Below are positions 1-11,900 of a stretch of DNA of 64,000 nt, one piece after another. The notes below the pieces were generated by a model. It was not told the origin of the DNA, did not search any database, and saw only the letters and a program-made list of their open reading frames with translations. Source of the stretch: Helicoverpa zea (taxonomy: Eukaryota; Arthropoda; Insecta; Lepidoptera; Noctuidae); assembly GCF_022581195.2 (NCBI RefSeq), contig NC_061459.1, positions 2,976,001-3,040,000 on the forward strand, written 5' to 3'. The position numbers and the translations under genes are program-made. Numbering within the stretch: the stretch's first letter is position 1; the number at the start of each line of letters is the position of its first letter.

Positions 1-29
1 CTAGTGAAAAATCGATTTCTATTTCACAG

Positions 30-602
30 ATCGACGTCCAAGAGATATCAGCTATAATACTGTCTTCGACCATCCTAACGTTAACATTCGTTATACCGAT
101 GCAGAATCTACACAAAGTATTCTCATTCTCTTTTCCTTCTCTATCAAAATCTGAAAGTACCGACGAAACAAAAGAATCAGATGATGCTGCTGAAAATAAA
201 GAAGAAGGCCAAAAAGAAGAAAAAGAGGAAGAAGAAGAAATCATAGAAGTACCACAAATAAGAAGCAGACAGCATTTGATAGCACACAGAGAAGTTCTTG
301 AAGAAATTCCTGAAACAGAAGTTGAGTATGAAGCGCAAAGGGACAACGAAGGACTTGGAGAAATTTTAGAGGAGGAGGAAGAGGAAGAGGCTGGGGAAGA
401 ATCTATTGGAAATATGGACGACGATTTGGAAATAATTGAGGAAGAAGGTGGGGAAGACGAAGAAGATGAGTCGTGGTTGGAACGAGATCATTATGTACGA
501 AGAAGGTCGCAACCAAGGGACGATGATCAAGATCTTGATGAATGGGAATGGACTGCGAATGGGAATCGCAACGGAGCTCAATATTATCGATACTCAAGGT
601 AG
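30..602 (+). CDS. Acidic Glu-rich C-terminal coding exon, unidentified gene (partial)
   Basis: The reading frame ending at the TAG at 600-602 is open from the left edge of the window. A plausible splice acceptor (TTTCACAG, ending at 29) would start this exon at 30; the first ATG in the frame is at 99. From that ATG there are 167 residues. After a short Ser/Phe-rich stretch the protein is dominated by Glu/Asp runs (for example EEKEEEEE and LEEEEEEEAGEE), then has a basic RRRSQPR patch and ends in an aromatic tail, NGAQYYRYSR. Such acidic low-complexity tails are found in many unrelated nuclear and cytoskeletal proteins, so no function is assigned. Between 30 and about 120 another frame (SYNTVFDHPNVNIRYTDAES) looks at least as protein-like as the open frame, so an indel or an upstream frame junction is possible. 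The nrf-6-like gene starts 1.8 kb downstream on the same strand. Confidence 0.5.
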   Translation: MDVQEISAIILSSTILTLTFVIPMQNLHKVFSFSFPSLSKSESTDETKESDDAAENKEEGQKEEKEEEEEIIEVPQIRSRQHLIAHREVLEEIPETEVEYEAQRDNEGLGEILEEEEEEEAGEESIGNMDDDLEIIEEEGGEDEEDESWLERDHYVRRRSQPRDDDQDLDEWEWTANGNRNGAQYYRYSR

Positions 603-2370
603 CGTTATTTGTCTGTTAAATTAAATTATCTTTTTGAGTTTTGTTTTCTTGTTTCATTTTGTACATGCTCAAAGTAACGATTTTAAGTCACTTTGATACG
701 AAAGTGGATGCAAAAGATTTAAATTATAAAATTAAGTCGATGAATTTTGATTTGTTTGATCTCTGTTTTTACCCGTTAGACGAACAAAGTCACGGGTAAA
801 ATCTAATGTTACGATATTTCACAGGTATAATTAAGCAAGTATCTGTCTGACCATATTGCCTATGCGAGAGAAATCGCGTCAAAGGATTAACGATTCACCT
901 ACTCATGTAGGTATAAAGAATTTAATTATATTCGAAGATCCAGTTTTTAAATATTTTGAGGCTAGATCCGCGAACATAAAATACATAAAATTATTTTACC
1001 TTGATTTGCATAATTTGTTTCTATACGCAGTATTTTACATATTTGAGCCCATAAAAGTACAAAAATGCGGAATCAGTATTGTCTCGTTGCCCTAGTCGCA
1101 GCCTCTAAAATGTTGAGCAATTTAAGTGTTCATTTCGCATTGCGTTATGTGACTTAAATGGTGCATTAGATTAGACTGCACCCAATGGCTAGAAACTAAA
1201 AAAGCTTTCCTTTCTAATGAGAATATTTTTCTTGGCTGCGTGGGACAGCGGATGTCTGTGCAAAAGGATGTAAATGGAACTGTGAGATTCAGCCAATCTT
1301 ATATGGGAATAACATTGTTTACATATAGCTCATCATTTGTTTTATCAGTTTTATGTATTTCAATTCTAAAGTAACTGCACAATGAAATGAGGAGGATCTC
1401 GTTTCTATGTAATTGTCGTGTGGATCGATCGGTCATACGGTTTAGCAACGGTGATGTGTAGTAAAAAGTTAAAAAGTCTGACCACCAGTCGTACCAATGA
1501 GTATCAGGTGGCTCGGGATACTGTGTTGAAACCCTCAGATAGGCAGTCGAACGATGTGAATAAAACATAGTACTCAGCTGTATCTGGTTAGACTGAAAGC
1601 TGACCCCAACTTATTTGAGAAAATTATAGGCAATGAGAGACAGCTCAATAATTCTGAAAAGTACAAATTAATGTTAACACAATAATTTATAAGGTAATCA
1701 GGTTACATGTGTCACTGCCCAATTATCATTGCATAATACATCATTTACGAAGCCTCTGGGGACCTTGTTTTAGACAGGGATTGATATTACATGTAATAAT
1801 TGTTGTTATTCAGTGATAGAGAAATCATGAACGGTTTTGAAATCTTGTTCTAAATCAGATGGTTTATGAAAAGCGCTAAACACCTATGTAGATTGTGGAG
1901 TTTTCAAAATGTAAAGGTGTAGGTAAGAATATATACACATTCACACATTTTTTAACACTCGTAGTAAGTTTCAGAGATTTTTGCTCTTTCGTTTTAAGGA
2001 GGAAAAATGTACGAGTAGCAGGTAACTATTTCAAAGATTTTTTTGTCTGTACATTATTGAAATGAGGATTGTTCTTGTGTTGTTATGAGAAAAAAAGTTA
2101 ATAAGTGATAAAGTAGATAAATCATTTTCAAATATAGCGGGGAACGATAAAAAATAAAGAGTTCTAATTTTCCCAAAAGGCCTGTACAAAAATCCAAATT
2201 AATTATCACCATCAAATTACACATGACCCAAAACCAAACTCAAATCGAAACATCGAGAACCCCCAGATAATCAAGCATCGATCAAAAACAATGAACTTAT
2301 TACAATATTAAAAAGGCGACACAGCCTAATAGCGAGGACTCACTTCAATGATCGTCCGAGGATTGAAGGC
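603..2370. other. Intergenic region between the acidic-protein exon and the nrf-6-like gene
   Basis: No credible coding exon is seen. The stretch is AT-rich and holds one old SINE remnant (about 1440-1617). No clear AATAAA signal lies close behind the stop codon at 602, so the 3' end of the left gene cannot be placed. Confidence 0.6.
1440..1617 (+). repeat. Old tRNA-derived SINE remnant (3' body)
   Basis: This is a diverged match to the body of the SINE at 18.06-18.44 kb. Recognisable segments include AGTCTGACCACCAGTCGTAC, TCAGATAGGCAGTCG and TACTCAGCTG, and the end is equivalent to GGTTAGACTGGAAGCCGACC. The head is missing and divergence is high compared with the later copies. Confidence 0.6.
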
Positions 2371-2406
2371 TCAGTACTGCTAGAGACGGCGCGCGCGCAG
2401 AACGTC
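2371..2406 (+). promoter_or_regulatory. Possible core promoter and short 5' UTR of the nrf-6-like gene
   Basis: An arthropod-type initiator TCAGT occurs at 2371-2375, 36 nt before the ATG. Counting its A as +1, the hexamer at +28 is GAACGT, one mismatch from the downstream promoter element RGWYVT. A GCGCGCGCGC run lies between. A TATA-like AATATTAAAAA at about 2305 is too far upstream to pair with this initiator. Position and motif only; no transcript evidence. Confidence 0.3.
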
Positions 2407-2902
2407 ATGCTTTCCGCGGCGATTTTCCTAATCGCGTGCTCGGCGGCCGCCGCCTTCGACCCGAAAACTTTTAACATAACACTTTTAAATCACGAAGTGC
2501 TACAAAGACTAACACCTATACTAAATTCAAATAGAACTCTTACTGACAAAGATTATGCGTTACTTAATAGGACTATTCAAAATTTGGGTGTCGATAAAGA
2601 CTTAGTGGCAAAGTGGACTGATTTAGTAAGACGTAATGGTACGGTTCCAAAGGATGCTGTTACGAAAGTTGTTGATGATGTTAAATCTTCTACTTATGAT
2701 GCTTATGGGGATGAGATAGGGAATAGAGATGGGTCAGTTAGGCATGTGGAGGAGTCACCTGATTACGCGTCTTCGGTGGTGTTGGCCAGCGATCTGCTTT
2801 CTTTGACCAGTGCTGTTGCAAGTGTGAAAGAAACTGCTTGCAGAGAACATGGTTACAAATTCCTGGATGGACTGATCATGAACAAGAGATGGGCGTTGAA
2901 AA
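2407..2902 (+). CDS. nrf-6: nrf-6-like exon 1 (residues 1-165)
   Basis: ATG at 2407 opens a signal peptide (MLSAAIFLIACSAAAA, cleavage expected before FDP), followed by a hydrophilic luminal region with NIT, NRT and NGT glycosylation sequons and ending CREHGYKFLDG...RWALK. The donor is AAAA|GTGAGT with one base of the next codon (phase 1). Reading past the donor gives intronic sequence without family resemblance, although the frame stays open to 3003. Confidence 0.92.
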
Positions 2903-5900
2903 GTGAGTATCTAAGTTTTAATTGCATTTATTGTTCTTTTGTTATGGTCATTACAATCTATTTTAAACGATGCAGCGATGCTCAATTTTTTTATTGGTTT
3001 TGATGATTCTATTAATCTACAAACGAGTCTGTTTTATATTGTTAAGTTTGTTTTTTTTTGTTACTCATTGTATTGCGCTACTATAATTTCATTGTTAATA
3101 AAGACCTTCTATAGTAGACCTCATCTACGCACGATCTTGGGAAAAACGACTTTTCCTTATTACAATTTTCCTCAAATACCAAAATTGCCTTGTATAATAG
3201 TAACAAAATTATCGATTCAAAGTCTTTCCTAGATGCCTACTTGAACGTATTAGATTAACATGTATATGAGACTTTTGCAGATTACTTAAGATTTTGTTTT
3301 GTAAGAAAAACACGTTTTACTACGATTGTGACTTTATTGTTATATCACCAGTTCTGTTGATTTTATTAACGCTCGGAAGCAAATGGATGGGATTCTTAAC
3401 GATGACTTGTAGCCGTTAAATAACTTAACAATTATTATTACGTCGTAATTGAATTACTTAGAATAAAAGTTATGACGAACGTATATTTTTCTTGCAATTT
3501 TTTATTTTTATGGCTATGATTGGTATTATATTTTTTATTTCACGTTTGCAAGAACCGATTTTGATGCGGTTTTCAGCATAGAATTTGTCACTTAAAACCG
3601 ATCTTATATACTTAAGACTGTATTATTTTTATTGAACTCTGTTTTATTTTTGATCAGTTCAATAAGTAATTTTATAGAACAAAATATAATCTAGATATTG
3701 TTGCATATTTATATGCAAATCCAGTGTTGTATCCCTGCACAGACGGTACTGTGCATATTTTATTAGATTTACTGCACACTGAAGACAAAAAAGTCGGCCG
3801 ACAGTTGACGCAGTCAGCAAAAAATATCCTTAAAGAAAATCTTGATACCAATCAAAGTCTGAACTCAGTCTTATACCGGCTGTAGGTATACCTGATCTTT
3901 GTAACGTGCGTGCTACCATTCATCTTGATACTGATTTATGAGCCCAAACAAACTATTGGCCGACTGAAAGTTTGCAGTATACTGCAAAGGTAGCATCTGC
4001 GATATTGATAAGTAATGCATCACGCATAGTCGTTTTGAAATACCAGACGAGGCAAATTGTGACGTTAAACGTAGGTATAAGTATGACGCAGTTCAGTAAA
4101 TAAACATTATTGAAGTGTTTATTTTAAGTTCTGTGAATTTTATTCAATTTTACTGAGGTAACAAAAACAATATTTATAGTGGATATAACTGTGTTTGTAT
4201 ATCTATAGTACAAGTAATATATTATAATAAAGAGGATTTTTTTTGTTTGTACCGTATAGGCTCCGTATAAACAACCGAACCTATACTCCTATAATACTAT
4301 ACTCTTCCCTAGTAACATTACGTGTACTCAACGAAGTAGCGGACAGAATAGATATTTTTATTTTCTCTCTTGAATGAATGAATGATTGTAGTTTGCCAAT
4401 GAAAATATTATAATTTTGTACCACACTATTGAATTAGGGAAACCTGTAATGATAGTGATGATGTTGTTGTATAAATAAATAAATAAACATGGACCAAACT
4501 GAGACGGTTTCGTATCCCAACATAAAAAAAAACATTTAGAATTTTTCAACTTATCTAATTTTCCCACTCAAATCGTATCTAAAAATATTTTTAAGAACAG
4601 TTATTTTGTGACATATCCTTAAAGAGAAAGTTCCAGATCTACCGCGACAATCAATCATTTTGGCAAGTTAATTTTGTTCTGTAGATTAGATATTTAAAAT
4701 TGGGAGTCTTGAGGACCGGTTTTCCCCTGCCCTCCCGTGAATTTAATACGGCACACAACCAAGAAGATAAGTCGTTATTTTTGGATAAAAAAGAACAGTT
4801 TTTATTTCGGTTCATGCGTGGGTGGCTTAACTGAGTCGTGAGTCTTATAAGGTTAATAACTTTAGGAGTAAATTTAGATATAGTTATTCTTTTTTTTATA
4901 ACGTAAGGTTCCTAAAATTAGAGCGAAAATATATTTTTAGAAAGGTGAGCCCAGTGGTTACATTGGTTTTGGTAACGAGTTCAATCTTCACTCTAAATAT
5001 TTTTTTGCAGATACAGTTAAAGCCAAAAGTCCTTATGGTATAGCAAAGAGCATGACTGAGTCTTGAGTATCTCAAATATTTTTCACTTTTTAATAGTTAT
5101 TTTTGTTCGTTTGGTAAAATAAAGGCTAAAACTAAATTCTACATTCAATATAAGTTGCAAGGTAGTTTCTACAATGAGCGCAATAGCAGTTACCATATTA
5201 GCAATACAGATGCATAACAATACCAGGTGGGCCACTAAAATGATGCTTGTGTCACGTTAATGTTTCCACTCAGTTGTTAGCACTTTAGATCCCTCGACAT
5301 GTGGCATTTTAGTCACCCAATACATGTTTAAACTTTAGGTAATTTTGAACAAGTTCGATGTACTTTAGAGAAATATTTGAGCTAATTTAAATAATTTAAC
5401 TAGTTTCAAATTGATAATGATCTTAGGATTGGTTAGGACAGGCACATTTCAATATGTAAATGATAACTTAGGACAACTTTTCGATAAATTTATTTAGGCA
5501 ATTTAGTTAAGATAGTTTGTTAATGGTAATTATAATAGTCATAAACATAAAAAGACTATAAAAGTAGGTTTTTTAAAGGATTTTTTTTTATCTGACGACC
5601 AAAAAACTTTTTTTTTTATTTCCTAAGAAACCTGTATAAGAGGTTTTTTGGATTAACATAATGGTAATTCAAAATTCCACATAAAATAATAATAATTTAG
5701 GCACATTAAAAACAACTTAAAAAATTATGTATGTTGTTTTTCACATTAATGGCAATTAATTTAATTCAAAATATGCTCATTTTTATGGGAATGTGAATTC
5801 TGAATAATATTAATTTACAGTATTTTTATGTTATAATATACAATTAACTATTTGAAAAAAATTTTTTTTTTTTTGAAAAGTTTGCGTACTTTAACATCAA

Positions 5901-8900
5901 CTTCCATTTTAATGAGCTGTTATACAAACAAATGTTTTTTTTTACTAACATTACAAAAACCAGGTTGAACAGCGAAAACGCGTGCATCATCAACATTTAG
6001 TATTTATTTGTTGACTCACATCGCGACAATCGGCCGCTAACCGTACGTGACTATTAAACAAACAATGCTCCCTTATGTCAATATGTTTGCACATTTCGGT
6101 GTCAACTATTGATTTTCAATTAACATTGTCAATACGGTTAATTTATTGTAATTATGTCATTTATTTGTGTATTTTTTAAGAGCAATACGAAGTTTTGAAT
6201 CATATTTTATATGGGAAATCATCAAATGTACCCACTGTGGGTGCAGCGCGAAGGAGTGTCAGACTGTTGGTAACTGTAAAAAGATTGAGCTTATCTCAAG
6301 TTTTAATAAGATCAGCACTTTGATATATGCTTCGACGACAATCTATCTGTATAAGGAACCGTTAATCAATTAAAGTATGACTAAAACTGTTGATTTGAAA
6401 AGAACAATTTTCTTTTGAAATAATGTAGTAGATTGTTTTCCTTCATTTAAACCACTAACTCTCAAGGTTCTAAAAAGAAGCTTATCAATAAATTTTAAAG
6501 TCCGCCAGTGTAAATTCTTTTAAATTCGATATAGAGCTGTGAAACTTAAAGCTGGTTTAAAATCTAGCAGACACACAGAATCGAATAAAATTAAACGATC
6601 TTGTCTGATACAGAAAGTCTTTTGTTGGTTTAAAATCGCTGATATTGTCCCCGATAGAACGCATCCCACAGAAATAAATTGTAAACGCAAAAGACGTTAT
6701 CTTAACATTTTAAGATTTATTGCAGTTACAATATTTAATGCCTTTTTACGTAAAAAGTCTTTATTCAAAATCCCTTTTAATTTATCAAAAGAGTTTGCTT
6801 TCTTTTATGTAGGGCGAGGTCAGAGTGCACGTTAAGACGAGGTGATTTTTTATGGAGACACTTTTTAAGAAGGGTTCTAAGTGATAAAAGGAAAAGACAA
6901 ATTGGTGATCATTGTTAAGTATATGTACTATTGTATTGATGTCCGAGCATAGATATTGGCTATTTAGCTACAGTAAGTTCGATAACATTCTAATGGTAGT
7001 TTCCATCGATAGGAATTTGACATCACGTGTATGGGGCTAATGTCAAATTGTATTTTAGGAAACAAATCCATGGATAAATTCAATATTGGGAACGGCTGTA
7101 AGAAAAACGTTCGTTATTTCTATCTGCTATAGCTATACCTACTATATTGGGTGTCAATTAAATTAGGCACCCGGATACACATAAGCACTAATTTACGACG
7201 GACAAAAATTTAAAAAAACTGCATTATGGCTCTTAAATTTAAAAAAAGGTGTCGCTATTAAAATTGGCAGACACAATTCTGAAAAACTTAATCGGTACAA
7301 AACTAATCGATTGTACAAGGGCAAAACGTTGATATTCGATTATCGATCTCTTTGGTAACTTCTGTGTAATTAATGTCCCAAAAAACATTAAAGTTCAAGT
7401 TTCCCCGAAATTCCAAAAAAAGACAATAATTATGGTAAACGGTTGGGCATTATAATGACTGTAAAAACCACGGAGGAAAGAAAAATAGCGGAGATGCCAT
7501 AAGGAAGGTAGGTCAGGAGCCTTCTTGTATAGGTCAAGCAGAGTACCTAACGAGACGTTTGGGTTCCTTGTCAAATTAAAATCAATCTGTCAAAGATTGA
7601 TCTTGATTGATTGGTCATTTTATTTTGAAAATAATAGTCGGGTTCCATAGACGGCGTGTTAAGGCAGAGCTAGTAACGTTTCTCGTCTCCCGAACACCCG
7701 CATTTTGGCGCTACTTTCTTAGGAGATTTTTTTATGACATCTCCACTAGTCATTTTGTTCTCCATGGTAGTAACACAATGTGATAAAAAAATGACCATAT
7801 TTTAAAGATCGGACGTTCAACCGGTTAGACAGCTCACGAAAAGCCGTTGCCGAGCGAAATTTTAATAAGGCACAGATGTCATGTGGTTGCCACGTACCCG
7901 ATGACCACAGGTCAATCGATCAAGGTTAGATTTTGCTTGCTACGGTCACTCATTGGATAGATGACCATTTATTATGTGAGTGTCAGAAAGCATTATTAAT
8001 CGTTTATGGCGTTATTTTAATTGGCATATGCCTATGTGTCATGGTTTTTTTTTAAATAAAATAAAGCTTGTCAGCTGTTTTAGTAAGTCCATTTAGTATT
8101 AGTTGTTCTCCGTAATTCGACTCGTATTCCTGGTACCTCGATAAAGAGTATCCTGTAGCCTTTCTCAAGATGTTAACTATTATTGTACAAAAATTTTATT
8201 TCACTCGGTTCAGTAACTTTGAAAGCCGGACAGAGAAGGATTATGAAATTCAAAACCTAGTAACTCCGCTATGGAGATCAGATTGAACTTGACTATTATA
8301 TACTATTATTATATTGTAAAAGATAGATGCCGTCTACAACTCACTGTGAAAAGAAAAATACCAGTAGAAGTTTGTAGCTGCTTAAAAATAAGAATAACTA
8401 TAGTTCTAGTGATTATCTTTGCATACAAACTAATTTTATTTAATTATATTAACATAACTTTGGATATATGATTGAATTAGAATTTTACTATATCGTGTTA
8501 TGCATTTGAAATGCTCTTTCAATAAGACACGTTATTCAAGAAAATCTTAGTATAAAGTCTAAAATACTTAAAATAAATTCAATTATTATTCTAATCTAAG
8601 TCATTGATATTTAGATATCTTATTCATATATTTTTACAACATTTTTTAAATTATTTTAGATTTTCGAATTGATTGAATCTGAATAGATTATTTTTGAAAT
8701 TGGAAATTCATCCTTAATTCTTAAATAGATTAATAGTAAGCGCTCACAAACTTTTAATCGGCCGATAGTTTGCTCCGGCTCATAAATCAGTTTGATGAAT
8801 GGTAGTATGTACATTACAAAGATCAGGTATTTAGCCGATGTCAGACCGACTGCAAACATTGATTAAAACTAAGATTTTGGGTAATTTGTAGATCTAAAGG

Positions 8901-11900
8901 GAGGCCTATGTTCAGCAGTGGACGTCCTATGGCTGAGATGATGATGATGATGATTCGGGTAATTTGCCTTCGATAGGGCCAACTGTCTGCGGTGTGCGAG
9001 GTACCTACTCTTAATCAGAATAGATTATTAAAAAAAACTGGAAATTAATCAATTTTTATTACTTTTACATATTAAATTGGAAACAACAATCATCAGCAGG
9101 TGTTTAGATATTTACATAAGTTTTTACCAGTTTTAGGCGGCTTAGAAATATTTAAAAACTTGAATTTTATGAGTAAAAAAATACAAATATTTTGCGAAGG
9201 TGAGATAGCGTACACTCGACGTTATTTTTAAGCAAAAAATGTATTTTCTTTAAACATTGAATTATGCTATTTTATTTGTTCAATAAAATTATTAATAAAG
9301 TGAGTTTATAAGTACTTAAGAAACCGGCTATTTATAATTTTATAAATGTTTTTTTGAAACTAAATCCAGGATGTATATTTAAACAAAATAACCCACCATC
9401 AATAAAAATGATTGACATATTTTTTGTTTTAATTTGTGATAGAAAAGATTAAAGTAACAATAAGTAATACTAGCTTTTCCCACGGTTCAATATGATTAAA
9501 TTAAATACAAGATACTAGTGGATACTAATAAACTGGTTTTTTATTTAAGTTTATACGATACTGATTTAAATATCGTAAACTTATATAAGAGTCGCATGAT
9601 TTACATGGATATGTTAATAATTGTAGAAACATAAAAATTTTATTACTATGACACTAAGGGCCAATTTTCAACTTTTATCTGAAGTTCTTTTTAGGTTTTG
9701 CCAATTTTTGTACCTGTAGGAAATATACCGCTATATTTATTCGTTAGATGGAACTTAACTCTTCTTCTTCTTTCTCCTGCCCTGTTCCCAATTTAACTTG
9801 GGGTCGGCGCAATATGTCATTTTCTTCCATTTTCCCCTGTCACTCGTCATACTGACACTCACTCCCTTCATATTCATATCATCTTTCAGGCAATCCATCC
9901 ATCTTTTCTTAGGTCTTCCTCTTCCTCTCCATCCATTAGATGGAACTAAACTGATGATTGAATAAATTGAACTATTATAAGGCTCTTTATTCAATAGAGA
10001 ATTGTTATAAGAGCAGATAACTACAACATATAAGTTTAATTATCGCCAAATATAAGGAACCTTCAAACAAAGTTGATGTTTGGCAATCATTTTGTTGCTA
10101 TATTTAGATACGATTTATTGATTTCTGGTTATATTTCTATTGCGGAAGTTTCTAAGCATCGCGGTAGAATATAGCAAAAAGTCATTACAAACTTTTTTTA
10201 ATGGGTTTTTCCCTTTCATAGTAAAATGATGTAAGCCTTTAGTTTAATCAGACATTAGATAATTGTAATATTGTTGTATGATACTATTCCACTAGTACCG
10301 TGGATTTTTTATTTAATGTTTACTCCGATATAGAAATCAATGGTCATATGTCTTTGCCGTCAGTTTATTGGGTGACACCCTAGATTGTTTTAAGTTTGCT
10401 CTCTTTTTGACGTTTTTAACTTTTTTCGTTTTTAACCCCCGACGCAAAGACGACAGGGTGTTATAAGTTTGTATAATAATTAGAAAATAATATGTAGCTA
10501 ATTTAGCTTGAATAAAAATGATGGCGAAAAAAATTTTTGGTTCCATATTTATCTGACCTACTCATGCGTTGGCGTAATTTTATCTTGTTTAAATCTTAAT
10601 CTATTAGAACGAAATAAACATAACCATATAAAGAGAACCGGTAGTTGCATCTCATTTCCGCGCATAACTTTGTTTTACATAATTTTAGCAAAGGCCAAAG
10701 TCAATGTCATATTAGTCAAGTTTACCTTTTATATATTTTATAACTATTGGTAAATAAGTAAGTAAGTAACCCTTGACTAATGAGTCTTATAATTAAGGAG
10801 CTATAGTGTAGAAGGCACCGATATGATCTGATGTTATATTGGAAGGCTGACAATCGAATGAAATGGTGTGATCAGAACTGCTCAAAATCGGAATATTTGG
10901 GATTTTCTCTTCTGGGGAGGGAATGTAGACCATTCAGTGGTGGAAATGATAGCCTGACATGATACCTACTGTCCGTGAAAAAATAATAAGTGGTAACTTT
11001 ACATAATTACTTCTTTCCGACCTTAACCCTCATTAACCTACCCAGCAATTTCTCACAATGCCCATCGATGGATTTACCAGGAAATTATTACCCAGTCATC
11101 TTGTAAGACTGACAATGAAAGGGTTCAAAGTCATATCATATCTGATGCTCTTTTTACGAAACTATTAATTTGTGTGGTAATGTCTTTTTGTATATTGCAG
11201 TCTCCGTAACATTGCATAAGGAAGAATGTCATTGTAGCTAGTTTTAATTTTCTCTATTTTTATTTGGAAGATATTTTGTAATGTAAGAACGTTAACATTA
11301 AAAATAAAACATAATTACATAATATTAATATGCCGTGGACAAGAATAATTTTTCATTTCTAAGATTTATTTTTGCTTAAGTAGTAAATGTTTATTTTGGG
11401 AATTTTTATTTTATTTTTAGGTCTTCTTTTTGAGACAATAGCAATCGATGTTTTTTTGACGGCAATTAGGTCTTTCCCTGTTCTGGTGTTGGGTCAGACT
11501 TGGAAGAAGTAAGGTCATACTTGTTATGTTATTGTCCGTTTTCGCTTCTAACGTCAAGTAAAGCCGTGGGCAGAGGCTAGTTGATTCTATTTGGAATTGG
11601 TGCGGAAGTATATATTTCGTCGTTTATGTATTTATTTGCTTGAACTACTGCGTTTGTTGGTATATTATTGGCAAGGAGGTAATTCAGTGACCTCTAAATA
11701 TTTGTGTTCATTTTTATCTGTGCAGTGATTTATCAAATATTTTTGTTTTTTTTATTAAACAAGGAGCGCGGTCATGGTGACCGTAAAATGTCTATTTTCT
11801 AACAGTCTACAAAAAGTAGATAGTCGAAATCACATATGATGTAGTTACGAAAAGGAGGGGAGGACTCCCACTCAATAAACTTGAATTTTTGGCCTAATGA

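Noticed and set aside
2903..3003. Extending exon 1 to the stop at 3003
   Set aside because: A consensus donor GTGAGT at 2903 and precise in-frame joining to the conserved exon 2 show that this is intron.
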